From positions 1 through 32,843 of the forward strand of contig WNDP01000039.1 of the NCBI GenBank assembly GCA_009912575.1: a stretch of DNA of 32,843 nt. Direction: 5' to 3'. The notes below the pieces were generated by a model that worked only from the letters and a program-made list of their open reading frames with translations, ran no database searches and was not told the origin of the DNA. The number at the start of each line of letters is the position of its first letter. Positions within the stretch are counted from its first letter, which is position 1. The translations under genes were made by a program, and so were the position numbers. This document shows positions 16,811 to 24,741 of the stretch, piece after piece. The stretch comes from Acinetobacter bereziniae (lineage in GTDB: Bacteria; Pseudomonadota; Gammaproteobacteria; Pseudomonadales; Moraxellaceae).

Positions 16811-17063
16811 TCAAAATCTTCTAATGAATATAAATATTATTTAATATTAATGATTTATCGCAAAATACTTGTCTGAATTATTAGACGGTTTAACTCTATT
16901 CGCTATCATTTTTATTCCGTGGGCTTAGGTGAATTGTGATTGCAAATTGCCATGAAATAAACATTATGAATTGTCGGATAGCAGACAGTTTATTTTGCTT
17001 ATTTCAGATAAAATTTTGAAATCGGAAAAATAACAGAAACATATTCGCTAAAGGGATGTTGAG

Positions 17064-18107
17064 ATGAAAATCTGTATTTATGGCGCTGGAAGTATTGGGT
17101 GTTATATTGGCGGTCGATTGGCTGCTACAGGAGCAGATATAAGCTTTATGACCCGTCCACGTATGTATAGTGAATTATCCAAAACTGGTCTAAAACTTAC
17201 GGATTATTTAGGAAATGATCTATCCATATCTGCAAATAAATTAAAATTATCACAAGATCCAAGTATTGTTTCAGATACTGATATTATTTTTGTCTGTGTT
17301 AAATCAGCGGCAACTGAACAAGTGGCCCAAACACTCAAGGAATATTTAGTTGACCAAGAATCTGATTTAAAACATAAACCTTATATCATTAGTTTTCAAA
17401 ACGGATTAAGCAATGTTCAAGTGCTTAAGCATTTTTTGCCTGATCTGATAATTTTAGAGGGGATGGTTCCTTTTAATGTGGCTGCCTTGGGATCTGGGCA
17501 CTTTCATCAAGGGACATCAGGTGCGATACACGTTAAAAGTTTTTCCAGTCAACAAGATTTAGCACAGCTTTTTAAGAAAGCGCAGTTAGATATTGTATTT
17601 GAACAGAACATGCTGGCTGTGCAATGGGCAAAAGTTTTACTTAACTTAAATAATTCAATTAATGCCTTATCAAAGTTACCCTTAAAAGCACAATTATCAA
17701 ATCATCAATATCGACAATGCCTCGCAATGGCACAACAAGAAACACTTGATTTATTAGATTTAGCGCAAATCAAACCTGCCAAGTTGACTGCAATTCCTGT
17801 ACATTTACTTCCTAAAATCATTGGTTTGCCTAACATTCTGTTTAAAATATTGAGTCGAAAAATGTTAAAAATTGATCCGTTGGCACGTTCGTCTATGCAA
17901 GATGATTTGATTGCAGGGCGAAGCACTGAAGTTGATTGGATTAACGGTGAAGTGGTTAGATTGGCGCATCGACTCAATACTCAGGCACCAGTAAATGAGT
18001 TGCTCATTGAATTGATCAAGCAAGCCGAGGTTTCAGGGGGTGAATATTCAATTCGCGCAAATGATCTAAAAGCAAGATTAAATCATGCTCGAAATAGAGT
18101 GCTATAA
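17064..18107 (+). CDS. panE: 2-dehydropantoate 2-reductase family protein (PanE-like)
   Basis: This is a cytosolic NADPH-dependent ketopantoate reductase of the ApbA/PanE family (pantothenate and CoA synthesis), 347 residues. The nucleotide-binding loop is GAGSIG at 7-12. The catalytic Lys190 lies in QWAKVLLNLNNSINALS and Glu289 in STEVDWINGE, matching E. coli PanE Lys176 and Glu256 in their motifs. It is somewhat longer than E. coli PanE (303 residues), with an extra about 30 residues around 240-275 (KIIGLPNILFKILSRKM). The ATG follows AAGGGATGTTGAG. It is monocistronic. Genomes often have several paralogues, so activity on ketopantoate is probable but not proven. Confidence 0.85.
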   Translation: MKICIYGAGSIGCYIGGRLAATGADISFMTRPRMYSELSKTGLKLTDYLGNDLSISANKLKLSQDPSIVSDTDIIFVCVKSAATEQVAQTLKEYLVDQESDLKHKPYIISFQNGLSNVQVLKHFLPDLIILEGMVPFNVAALGSGHFHQGTSGAIHVKSFSSQQDLAQLFKKAQLDIVFEQNMLAVQWAKVLLNLNNSINALSKLPLKAQLSNHQYRQCLAMAQQETLDLLDLAQIKPAKLTAIPVHLLPKIIGLPNILFKILSRKMLKIDPLARSSMQDDLIAGRSTEVDWINGEVVRLAHRLNTQAPVNELLIELIKQAEVSGGEYSIRANDLKARLNHARNRVL

Positions 18108-18252
18108 ACACATGAGTCAAACCTAAATTAGTCCTTTAAGAATTATAAGAATTGTTTTTTAGTCAAAATGAACCAAGTGGCGAAATTCATGAATTGTTGC
18201 ACTTTGAGTATCCCTCAAAAACGTGTATGTTAATCAAATTACTTAAAAAATT

Positions 18253-19230
18253 ATGATTGGGGAAAATAAGGTGATTTGGGGAACAACACAAGGAAATGCA
18301 CAGCAACAGAATTCCGAATTGAGTAATTTAGACTTATCACAATATTATCCGAAAGTTGATGAGTTCTTTGTGCAAATTAACCAAATCATTTTAGATAAAC
18401 CGCAACAAACAAAGCTTGCTTTGTGTAGTTTATTGGCTGGTGGGCATTTACTCTTTGAGGATTTGCCCGGCTTAGGTAAAACAACTTTAGCAAGCAGTTT
18501 GTCTCGTTTAGCAGGACTTGATTTTCAACGGATTCAATTTACCAATGATATGTTGGCCAGTGATGTCATTGGTATCAATATGTTTAATCAAAAAGAACAT
18601 CAATTTGAATTTAAGTATGGGCCTATTTTCACTCAAATATTACTTGCGGATGAAATCAATCGTTGTAGTCCTAAAACACAAAGTGCATTGTTGGAAGCGA
18701 TGGAAGAGGGCAATGTCACTGTGGATGGCAGACGTTATGTATTACCTCAGCCATTTTGGGTGATTGCAACACAAAATCCACTATTTCAAAGTGGTACATA
18801 TAGCCTACCTGAATCGCAGTTAGACCGATTTCTGATGAGATTGTCATTGGGCTATCCATCACGTTCAGCAGAAAAATTACTTTTACAGCAACATTCTCGT
18901 CATGACCTAATTGGAAATTTACAATCCGTTTTTAATCAAGAAGAGATTTTGCAATTACAATGTATAGTCAACGACATTGCAATAAATGATCTGGTTTTTG
19001 ATTATATACTTGATTTAGCTGAGGAAACGAGAAAAGGTCGTCATGGCCTGTCTACCCGTGGTGTATTGGCGTTAAAAAAGGCTGCGCAAGCCTATGCATT
19101 TATTGAAAAAAGATCATTTGTAATTGCAGATGATGTACAAGCTGTATTTATTGCGGTGACCTTACATCGTATAGGATTAGGTGAAGCTGAAACTTTAGCT
19201 TTGATGCAAAAAGTTCCTGTTCACGGTTAA
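18253..19230 (+). CDS. MoxR-family AAA+ ATPase
   Basis: This cytosolic MoxR-type AAA+ ATPase (325 residues) is thought to act as a chaperone for assembly or activation of partner proteins. Walker A is LPGLGKTT (71-78), Walker B ILLADEINR (129-137), and sensor-1 lies in ATQNP; SGTYSLPESQLDRF is diagnostic of MoxR. It is the first gene of a tight operon with a DUF58 protein (ATG 12 bases after this stop) and TgpA, a common trio. The ATG at 18253 has no ribosome site. GTG 18271 has GGGGA (18259-18263) 7 bases upstream and is a credible real start, six residues shorter. Confidence 0.92.
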   Translation: MIGENKVIWGTTQGNAQQQNSELSNLDLSQYYPKVDEFFVQINQIILDKPQQTKLALCSLLAGGHLLFEDLPGLGKTTLASSLSRLAGLDFQRIQFTNDMLASDVIGINMFNQKEHQFEFKYGPIFTQILLADEINRCSPKTQSALLEAMEEGNVTVDGRRYVLPQPFWVIATQNPLFQSGTYSLPESQLDRFLMRLSLGYPSRSAEKLLLQQHSRHDLIGNLQSVFNQEEILQLQCIVNDIAINDLVFDYILDLAEETRKGRHGLSTRGVLALKKAAQAYAFIEKRSFVIADDVQAVFIAVTLHRIGLGEAETLALMQKVPVHG

Positions 19231-19242
19231 TTGGGATTGACC

Positions 19243-20151
19243 ATGCTAGCTAAAAGATTTGTGCAGTGGTTGCATCAAAGATTTCGATACACGGGTATAC
19301 GGACACTCAAACAAAATGAAGTTTTAGTATTTATATATCAGCAAGGTTTTTTATACATTGTACTTATTTTGATTACATTTATTGCGGGAATTAACTATGC
19401 AAATAACTTAATTTTGGGTTTTTGTTTTTTAATTAGCGCTATTTTATGTATCAGCTTTTATTTGAGTTTTAAACAACTGCATGGTGTGACAATTGAAGTT
19501 GTTGTTGATGAGGTTGGTAAGGTTAATGAAGCTTTAAAAGTCACCGTGATTTTGCAACAACATCGAGCAAGTCCAAAGTTTTTAAATTTTAAGTCTGAAG
19601 ATCAATTATTGCCTTTTTTATTTCAGGATAAACAACAGAGTATTGAGTTAAATTTTATGCCACAACAGCGTGGTAAATTTTCAATTCCGCCCATCCAGAT
19701 TTATTCAACGTATCCTTTAGGCTTGGTCAGAGCTTGGAGCTATATCTATCTGACTGATGTTTACTGGATTGCTCCTGAAGCAAAGCAAGGTGTTCAATAT
19801 TCACATATTCAGGCGAATACGGGTGAACCTGATCTAGATGAGTTTAAAGAGTTAAGAAATTTTAAAATTGGTGATTCATTACAGAGTATTTCATGGAAGC
19901 AAGCAGCCCGTGGACAAGGGCTTTTTGTGAAGCAGTTTGAAGATCTACTTGATACCCATGCAATGCAAATTGAATATGCCAAGATGCCGAGTGCAGAGCA
20001 TGAAGAAAAACTGAGTTTAATGATGGAATTGGTTGATCGTTGTGAACAAGTACAATCACCTTATTGTATTATTTTACCGCATGCACAGACTGAAAATGGT
20101 GTAGGTGAACAGCATTATATTCATATCAAAACTTTGTTGGCACAAGCTTGA
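19243..20151 (+). CDS. DUF58 domain protein, MoxR partner
   Basis: The product is a 302-residue membrane-anchored protein. Two hydrophobic helices lie at the N-terminus (about 30-70: LYIVLILITFIAGINYANNL... and LGFCFLISAILCISFYLSF), followed by a soluble part with the DUF58 signature FKELRNFKIGDSLQSISWK and AARGQGLFVKQFED. DUF58 proteins resemble von Willebrand A folds and pair with MoxR ATPases. ATG 19243, with GGGA 6 bases upstream, is preferred over the in-frame TTG at 19231 that directly abuts the moxR stop. The stop lies inside the ribosome site of tgpA, indicating translational coupling. Confidence 0.88.
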   Translation: MLAKRFVQWLHQRFRYTGIRTLKQNEVLVFIYQQGFLYIVLILITFIAGINYANNLILGFCFLISAILCISFYLSFKQLHGVTIEVVVDEVGKVNEALKVTVILQQHRASPKFLNFKSEDQLLPFLFQDKQQSIELNFMPQQRGKFSIPPIQIYSTYPLGLVRAWSYIYLTDVYWIAPEAKQGVQYSHIQANTGEPDLDEFKELRNFKIGDSLQSISWKQAARGQGLFVKQFEDLLDTHAMQIEYAKMPSAEHEEKLSLMMELVDRCEQVQSPYCIILPHAQTENGVGEQHYIHIKTLLAQA

Positions 20152-20160
20152 GGATTGGAC

Positions 20161-22200
20161 ATGAATAAATCGATCCAAATTTCAATTTTAGTTGCTTTAA
20201 GTTTGATTTGGTTGGCACAGCTTGCTTATATGCCAACTGCTTTGTCGATATTGTTTTTAATCAATATTTTTGGTTTAGGGTGGTATTATCATAAAATCAA
20301 TGTTCATGAAAAGTTCAATGTTCCTCGATTTTTGTTGCAAGCGCCAAAGCTATTATTTGCATTTTTTGCCTTATTAATTATCTATCTTCACACTCAAACA
20401 TTTTTAGGCGTAGAAGCTGGAACTGCCGTACTTTCTACATTCTTATTTGCCAAAGCATTAGAAACCAAGTCTAAACGTGACTTTATTATCCTGTTTAATT
20501 TTGCTTTGTTTGTGAGTGCAAGTTTATTTTTACACAGCCAATCATTTTTAATGGCTGTTTTAGTATTGTGCTGCTTAATTAGTTGTTTGGTTGGATTGTA
20601 TCGAGTGCAAACAGCCAATTTTGAAACTGCGCAACCTGTTTTACAGTCACTTAAAAACGATTCATTACATATTGTTAAATTTATTGGTTTGGCTTTACCT
20701 TTTTTTATTTTGTTATTTGTTTTTTTTCCACGTTTGCCACCACTTTGGCAGATTCCGATTCCAACTAATCAAGCGATCACTGGATTGAGTGATCGGATGT
20801 CTCCGGGAGATATTGCATCATTGTCGCAATCGAGCGCATTGGCTTTTCGAATTATTGGGGACATGAAACAGTTGCCAAATCGCAATGAGTTGTATTGGCG
20901 GGCGATGGTATTGGATCGTTATGATGGTACAACTTGGACAAGTGATTTAAGCAATAAGCAGAGTAAATCTTATTCCAAAATAACGGGGCAAGTGGATGGT
21001 TTTCACTATCAGTATTTAACCAGCGATCCAAGTCAACAATGGATCACAGGCTTGGAAAAATCGATACCGATAGAACAACGTTTTGAACTACATCAAGACT
21101 GGTCTATTACACCGAAACGACTTGTGCAACGGGTACAACCCATCGAATTGCAATGGATTGGTCAACGTATACAGGAAGTTCAAGCACCGGTGTTTGAACA
21201 GTTGATGCTTAAAAATAATCTAAAATATCCTAAAAATTATGATCTACAAGCGCAGAAGTTTGCAGTGAGTATGTATCAACAAAGCCAAGAAAACCCTGAT
21301 ATCTATATTCAAAATATTCTAAATTGGTATAAAAAAGAGAATTTTGTTTATACGCTCGCACCGGGGAAATTGGGAAATCACCGAATTGATGAGTTTTTAT
21401 TCCAATCCAAACAGGGATTCTGTGAACATTATGCATCAAGTTTTGTTTTGCTTATGCGTTATGTCGGTATACCTGCTCGGGTCGTCACAGGTTATCAGGG
21501 CGGAGAACTTGCACCTGACGGAAAAAGTTGGGAAGTACGACAGTTAGATGCACATGCTTGGGCTGAAGTCTATCAACAAGGGCAGTGGCATCGAATTGAC
21601 CCTACAGCCATCATTGCACCGATGCGAATAGATCAAGGAATGCAAAGTACCATGAATGGTCATGCAGCGATTTTTGGTGATGCAGGTTATTCTAATTTAC
21701 GCCTTCAGCATTCATCCGTATTGAGAACATTACGAGTCTGGAGTGACTATGCGAGTTTTCAATGGCAAAGCAAAATCGTTGGTTATGATGCAGAAAAGCA
21801 AAGTGGTTGGATGAAAAAGCTGGGGCTCACTTCAGTTTATAGTTATGGTCTAGTTTTAATTTTTGGGATCATTGGATTATTACTGATTTACTGGGGTATG
21901 ACAAAAGTTTTTCGAATGCGACAAATGTCTGAACTTGAGCGATTGATTTTTAAATTTAATCAGCAGTTGCCTGGGCTAGATCAAAAAGCAGAATTTGAAA
22001 CTTTTCAACAATGGACGTTTCGTTTAGCCAGTCAGGTTAATGAAAAAATTCCATTTGAACAGGCAAATCAAGTTTTTCAAAAAATCACTTATTTAGCTAA
22101 TGAAAATCAACAAGATATTCAAAAATTTAAGAAATTGCTTAAAGAGTGTTCGAATGCATTAAAAGCTAAAAATAAGTCTTGTCATATTGCTGAAAAATGA
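20161..22200 (+). CDS. tgpA: TgpA-type membrane transglutaminase (DUF3488/DUF4129)
   Basis: The product is an inner-membrane protein of 679 residues. About six N-terminal helices (1-190) are followed by a periplasmic transglutaminase-like domain, then a single helix (about 560-582) and a cytoplasmic C-terminal tail. The catalytic triad is visible as Cys421 in KQGFCEHYASSF, His465 in DAHAWAEV and Asp480 in HRIDPTA. This is the layout of Pseudomonas aeruginosa TgpA, which is essential there; its substrate is not settled. ATG 20161 is chosen over TTG 20155, because GAGGA (20150-20154) lies 6 bases upstream. It is the third gene of the moxR operon, 9 bases after the DUF58 stop. Confidence 0.93.
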   Translation: MNKSIQISILVALSLIWLAQLAYMPTALSILFLINIFGLGWYYHKINVHEKFNVPRFLLQAPKLLFAFFALLIIYLHTQTFLGVEAGTAVLSTFLFAKALETKSKRDFIILFNFALFVSASLFLHSQSFLMAVLVLCCLISCLVGLYRVQTANFETAQPVLQSLKNDSLHIVKFIGLALPFFILLFVFFPRLPPLWQIPIPTNQAITGLSDRMSPGDIASLSQSSALAFRIIGDMKQLPNRNELYWRAMVLDRYDGTTWTSDLSNKQSKSYSKITGQVDGFHYQYLTSDPSQQWITGLEKSIPIEQRFELHQDWSITPKRLVQRVQPIELQWIGQRIQEVQAPVFEQLMLKNNLKYPKNYDLQAQKFAVSMYQQSQENPDIYIQNILNWYKKENFVYTLAPGKLGNHRIDEFLFQSKQGFCEHYASSFVLLMRYVGIPARVVTGYQGGELAPDGKSWEVRQLDAHAWAEVYQQGQWHRIDPTAIIAPMRIDQGMQSTMNGHAAIFGDAGYSNLRLQHSSVLRTLRVWSDYASFQWQSKIVGYDAEKQSGWMKKLGLTSVYSYGLVLIFGIIGLLLIYWGMTKVFRMRQMSELERLIFKFNQQLPGLDQKAEFETFQQWTFRLASQVNEKIPFEQANQVFQKITYLANENQQDIQKFKKLLKECSNALKAKNKSCHIAEK

Positions 22201-22207
22201 ATAATAT
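22179..22207 (+). promoter_or_regulatory. Promoter of tRNA-Val inside the tgpA 3' end
   Basis: TTGTCA (22179-22184) and TAATAT (22202-22207) are 17 bases apart. Transcription would begin near 22214, six bases before the mature tRNA. The -35 box lies within the last codons of tgpA. Confidence 0.6.
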
Positions 22208-22219
22208 TCTCAGCACTTC

Positions 22220-22296
22220 AGGTGTATAGCTCAGTTGGTTAGAGCGCTACGTTGACATCGTAGAGGTCTCCAGTTCGAGTCTGGATATACCTACCA
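22220..22296 (+). tRNA. tRNA-Val (anticodon GAC)
   Basis: This is a 77-base cloverleaf. The acceptor stem pairs AGGTGTA with TATACCT (one G-T) and ends in encoded ACCA. The D arm is GCTC...GAGC. The anticodon stem CTACG/CGTAG closes the loop TTGACAT, reading GAC (Val, GUC/GUU). The T arm is TCCAG-TTCGAGT-CTGGA. A decayed integrase follows 170 bases downstream, so this tRNA is a likely past integration site. Confidence 0.96.
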
Positions 22297-22317
22297 AAAT
22301 TTAGATGTATATGTGAT

Positions 22318-22357
22318 AAGGGTTTTAAGCGAAATCAGTAGCTTAAAGCCCTTTTTT
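22318..22357 (+). terminator. Terminator after tRNA-Val
   Basis: AAGGGTTTTAAGC (22318-22330) pairs with GCTTAAAGCCCTT (22341-22353), with one G-T pair, followed by T residues. Confidence 0.85.
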
Positions 22358-22468
22358 ATGCGTATATTAATATGTACTAATATTAGCCTATTAGGTTTAA
22401 ATGATGAAATTAGACGATTTAGCCGAATAATTTACGTCAAGATTACGTCAAGCTTTTGAGTTTAGATA

Positions 22469-22802
22469 ATGAAAATACCAAAAACCAAGAAAATGTGGTG
22501 AATCTTATTACATTGAGATTATGATCAATGGGAAGCGATCTTCTGCCACTCGTGATACAGCAAAAGAATGTGAACAATGGGGCAGCACAAAAATTACTTG
22601 AGTCAAAAGCTAATCTACTTGCAGATGATAAGGGCTTAAAACAATATTACCCATTTAAAACACTTTTTTATAAATATTGTGATGAAGTTGGAAAAAATTG
22701 CGTGGGTCCAAATACGTCAAAGAGTAGCTAAATCCCTTTGAGGAAAAGTTTGGCGCTTTGGCTGATATGTTAATTCATGAAATAACGCCTAAGGTGTGTT
22801 GA
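22469..22802 (+). pseudogene. Decayed tyrosine recombinase (phage integrase) N-terminus
   Basis: Pieces of an integrase arm-binding and core-binding region can be read in order but in different frames. They are a start MKIPKTKK; then MINGKRSSATRDTAKECEQW; then a frameshift into AAQKLLESKANLLADDKG and YYPFKTLFYKYCDEVGKNC; then EEKFGALADMLIHEITPKV before a stop. Stops interrupt the first segment and the catalytic domain is absent. The order and wording match Acinetobacter prophage integrases as I know them. Its place right after tRNA-Val fits tRNA-targeted integration. No second att copy was found in the window. Confidence 0.75.
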
Positions 22803-22945
22803 CACTTTTAGATAAAAAATAAAGAAATAGTAAAATTAAATCGCCAAACCCAATGACAATTTAAAACTGAACATGAAAGTGCTGTTGCATCAGCTTGTAT
22901 ATTTTTATGGCCCCTAGTAGGTTAAATTATGAACCCTAAATAAAA

Positions 22946-22985
22946 GTAATTTTATTATTGAAGTAAATTCAAAATTACCTATTTT
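22946..22985 (+). promoter_or_regulatory. Possible promoter/operator of the toxin-like gene
   Basis: TTGAAG (22958-22963) and TATTTT (22980-22985) are spaced 16 bases. A perfect 8-base inverted repeat, GTAATTTT (22946-22953) and AAAATTAC (22971-22978), brackets the -35 box like an operator. In such AT-rich DNA chance matches are likely. Confidence 0.35.
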
Positions 22986-23055
22986 CAGGGATACCTATAT
23001 TTCGTGTATATGTTTGAATTATTACTTATTCCAAAATAATTGTAGGAGCTGCAAA

Positions 23056-23922
23056 ATGTCAGTCAAGCATTTAGATGAATTATATTTTAGAGACTTATTA
23101 ACTAAATATTGGAAAAGTTATCTTAAAACTAAACATGATCCAGCAAATAAGAAATGGTATACAAAGGGGGCACAAGGAGATGGTGGTTTATATGGAGATA
23201 TTAACGATGCACCAAATGTTGAAATTATATTACATCCTGATAAATCAGAGTTGAAAATTGAAAATACTATTACATTGTCTACCTTTTTAGATAATAGGAA
23301 TAGTGAAACTATTGCAGAATTTACTAAAGATATTGAATATACATTTAGTAAATCTGAAACAGAAACTACTTCTACTTCGCATACTGTAAAATTGGGCTAT
23401 GATTATGAAGTATCTTCTGAGGCAACAATTGAAATAGTAAAAGCCACAACCAAACACAAGTTTTCTTTTGCATATGAATTTGCGTATACAAAGACAAACT
23501 CATCAACCTCAACTCAATCTCATACAATTAAAGAAAGCATCAAAAAGATAGTTCCTGCTGGTAAGATTTACAAAGCATCTTTGCGTGCAACTTATCAAAA
23601 AGCAAAAATCCCATTTACAGCTTTGATTAAATTTAATGGGATATCTAATACATGGTTTGAGCATAAAGTCGATGGTCATTATAATTGGAGAGCAGGTGTT
23701 GGGACGATATTTGAATATATAAACAGACACGAACTTGCTGGAAAAGATAGTATCCATTTCTCATCTAGAGGAATAGAAAAAGAGGGAATTTTCACAAATA
23801 GCCAAGACTTTAAATTTGATATTGTTTTTGAAGATATAACGGGTTGCAATTCCTTAGAATCATCTGAAGTCGATAGTAATAAAATATTAGATGAAAGAAT
23901 CGTTGAAATTATAACTCTATAA
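23056..23922 (+). CDS. Aerolysin/ETX-MTX2-like beta-pore-forming toxin homologue
   Basis: The product is a 288-residue protein without signal peptide or membrane helix. Residues 1-60 form an aromatic-rich head (LYFRDLLTKYWKSYL, KKWYTKGAQGDGGLYGDIN). Residues about 65-195 have the ETX/MTX2 pattern: long beta strands, then a Ser/Thr-rich strand (TFSKSETETTSTSHTVKLG, 96-114), an amphipathic stretch (TIEIVKATTKHKFSFAYEF, 124-142), a second Ser/Thr-rich strand (TKTNSSTSTQSHTIKESI, 145-162) and IVPAGKIYKASLRATYQKAK (165-184). In this family that pair of strands makes the transmembrane beta-barrel. ATG 23056 has AGGAG (23044-23048) 7 bases upstream; an earlier in-frame start at 23014 lacks one. It is AT-rich and lies beside an integrase relic, suggesting horizontal gain. 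The assignment rests on pattern, not alignment. Confidence 0.65.
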   Translation: MSVKHLDELYFRDLLTKYWKSYLKTKHDPANKKWYTKGAQGDGGLYGDINDAPNVEIILHPDKSELKIENTITLSTFLDNRNSETIAEFTKDIEYTFSKSETETTSTSHTVKLGYDYEVSSEATIEIVKATTKHKFSFAYEFAYTKTNSSTSTQSHTIKESIKKIVPAGKIYKASLRATYQKAKIPFTALIKFNGISNTWFEHKVDGHYNWRAGVGTIFEYINRHELAGKDSIHFSSRGIEKEGIFTNSQDFKFDIVFEDITGCNSLESSEVDSNKILDERIVEIITL

Positions 23923-23929
23923 TATTCTT

Positions 23930-23955
23930 TTAAACCTCTTTCGGGAGGTTTTTTA
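23930..23955 (+). terminator. Terminator after the toxin-like gene
   Basis: AAACCTC (23932-23938) pairs with GAGGTTT (23945-23951), loop TTTCGG, followed by TTTTATT. Confidence 0.8.
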
Positions 23956-24132
23956 TTGGATATTATTTTATAGAAATTAGTGAATAAGCTAGCCTCACTA
24001 AAAATAAGCCAATTAAAACAGGATGAGAACAAGACATCTGCTTAATCCTAATGCATTTAGACTCTTGTGGAGAAAATCTCAATTAGATTTCTCTATTTTT
24101 TATTGATTATTTGTGAGGGACTACTAACCTGA

Positions 24133-24494
24133 AAAAAAGAACAAGTTAACAAACTTAACCAAAATCATAAAACCTATATTCAAGAGCAAGATGATATTAT
24201 TTTAAAGCTAAAGCGAATTCATCACTCAAAGAAAACAAAGATAAGAACAATAGTTAAACGTGAAGCAAAACTTCAATGCCAAAATTAAGTAGATGCTGAT
24301 CTTGGTTAGTTCAATCCTAACAGCTTTTAAAGCAAATCAACATTGCAAGTGGTTGATTTTCCAATATCACCAAAGAAATCAATAACGAATACTGCGTATA
24401 GCTTGAGGAGGTATTCGAGCGAAGCATCAAAGAATATTCAAGAATGGCCCTCAGAGTAATGGCAGATTAACATAACGCCGATTATGTACATTAG
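24133..24494 (+). pseudogene. Degenerate coding remnant, possibly phage-derived
   Basis: Two protein-like stretches lie in this otherwise gene-free 800-base region. The first (24133-24285) is 51 open codons without a start: KKEQVNKLNQNHKTYIQEQD and onward, a charged helical pattern. The second (24378-24494) reads INNEYCV, stop, LEEVFERSIKEYSRMALRVM, then ADstopHNADYVH. In-frame stops show decay. Charged helix followed by such a tail recalls phage lysis accessory (spanin-like) genes, but I cannot confirm a family. The rest of 23956-24741 shows no gene. Confidence 0.3.
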
Positions 24495-24650
24495 AGATTC
24501 ATTTACTTCTTTTGTTTAATTTCCTTACATATTGGATAAAATAAAAATTCAATGTTATCCTTGCTCTCGAAAATACCGCATAACAAGTTTACTCCTTTAT
24601 GACACTTACGCCACCTTAAGTTTATTTACCTCTAACTTAGTAAATAACTC

Positions 24651-24707
24651 ATCACTATCTAGTGATGTGGTGTAGTCGCTTGTGTGTCGTATATGTCACA
24701 TCACTAG
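24651..24707 (+). promoter_or_regulatory. Nested inverted repeats upstream of the SulP gene
   Basis: CTAGTGATGTG (24659-24669) is matched by CACATCACTAG (24697-24707), an 11-bp perfect inverted repeat with a 27-base gap. A further ATCACTA (24651-24657) pairs with TAGTGAT (24660-24666). The same half-site thus occurs three times, 35 bases before the SulP start. It could be a regulator's operator or two mutually exclusive RNA hairpins. Confidence 0.5.
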
Positions 24708-24741
24708 CCTATATAAAATTTAATAAATCAGGCTATTTTTT

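Noticed and set aside
22528-22731. A 67-codon open frame taken as its own gene
   Set aside because: Its later residues are the middle of the decayed integrase; the start is out of frame with the real upstream portion.
23014-23055. Earlier in-frame start of the toxin-like gene
   Set aside because: There is no ribosome site before it, while AGGAG sits at ideal spacing before the ATG at 23056.
22297-24741. A complete, bounded genomic island with both att sites
   Set aside because: I found no second copy of the tRNA-Val 3' end in the window, so the right boundary is unknown.
24651-24741. A known riboswitch before the SulP gene
   Set aside because: The inverted repeats match no riboswitch core that I recognise.
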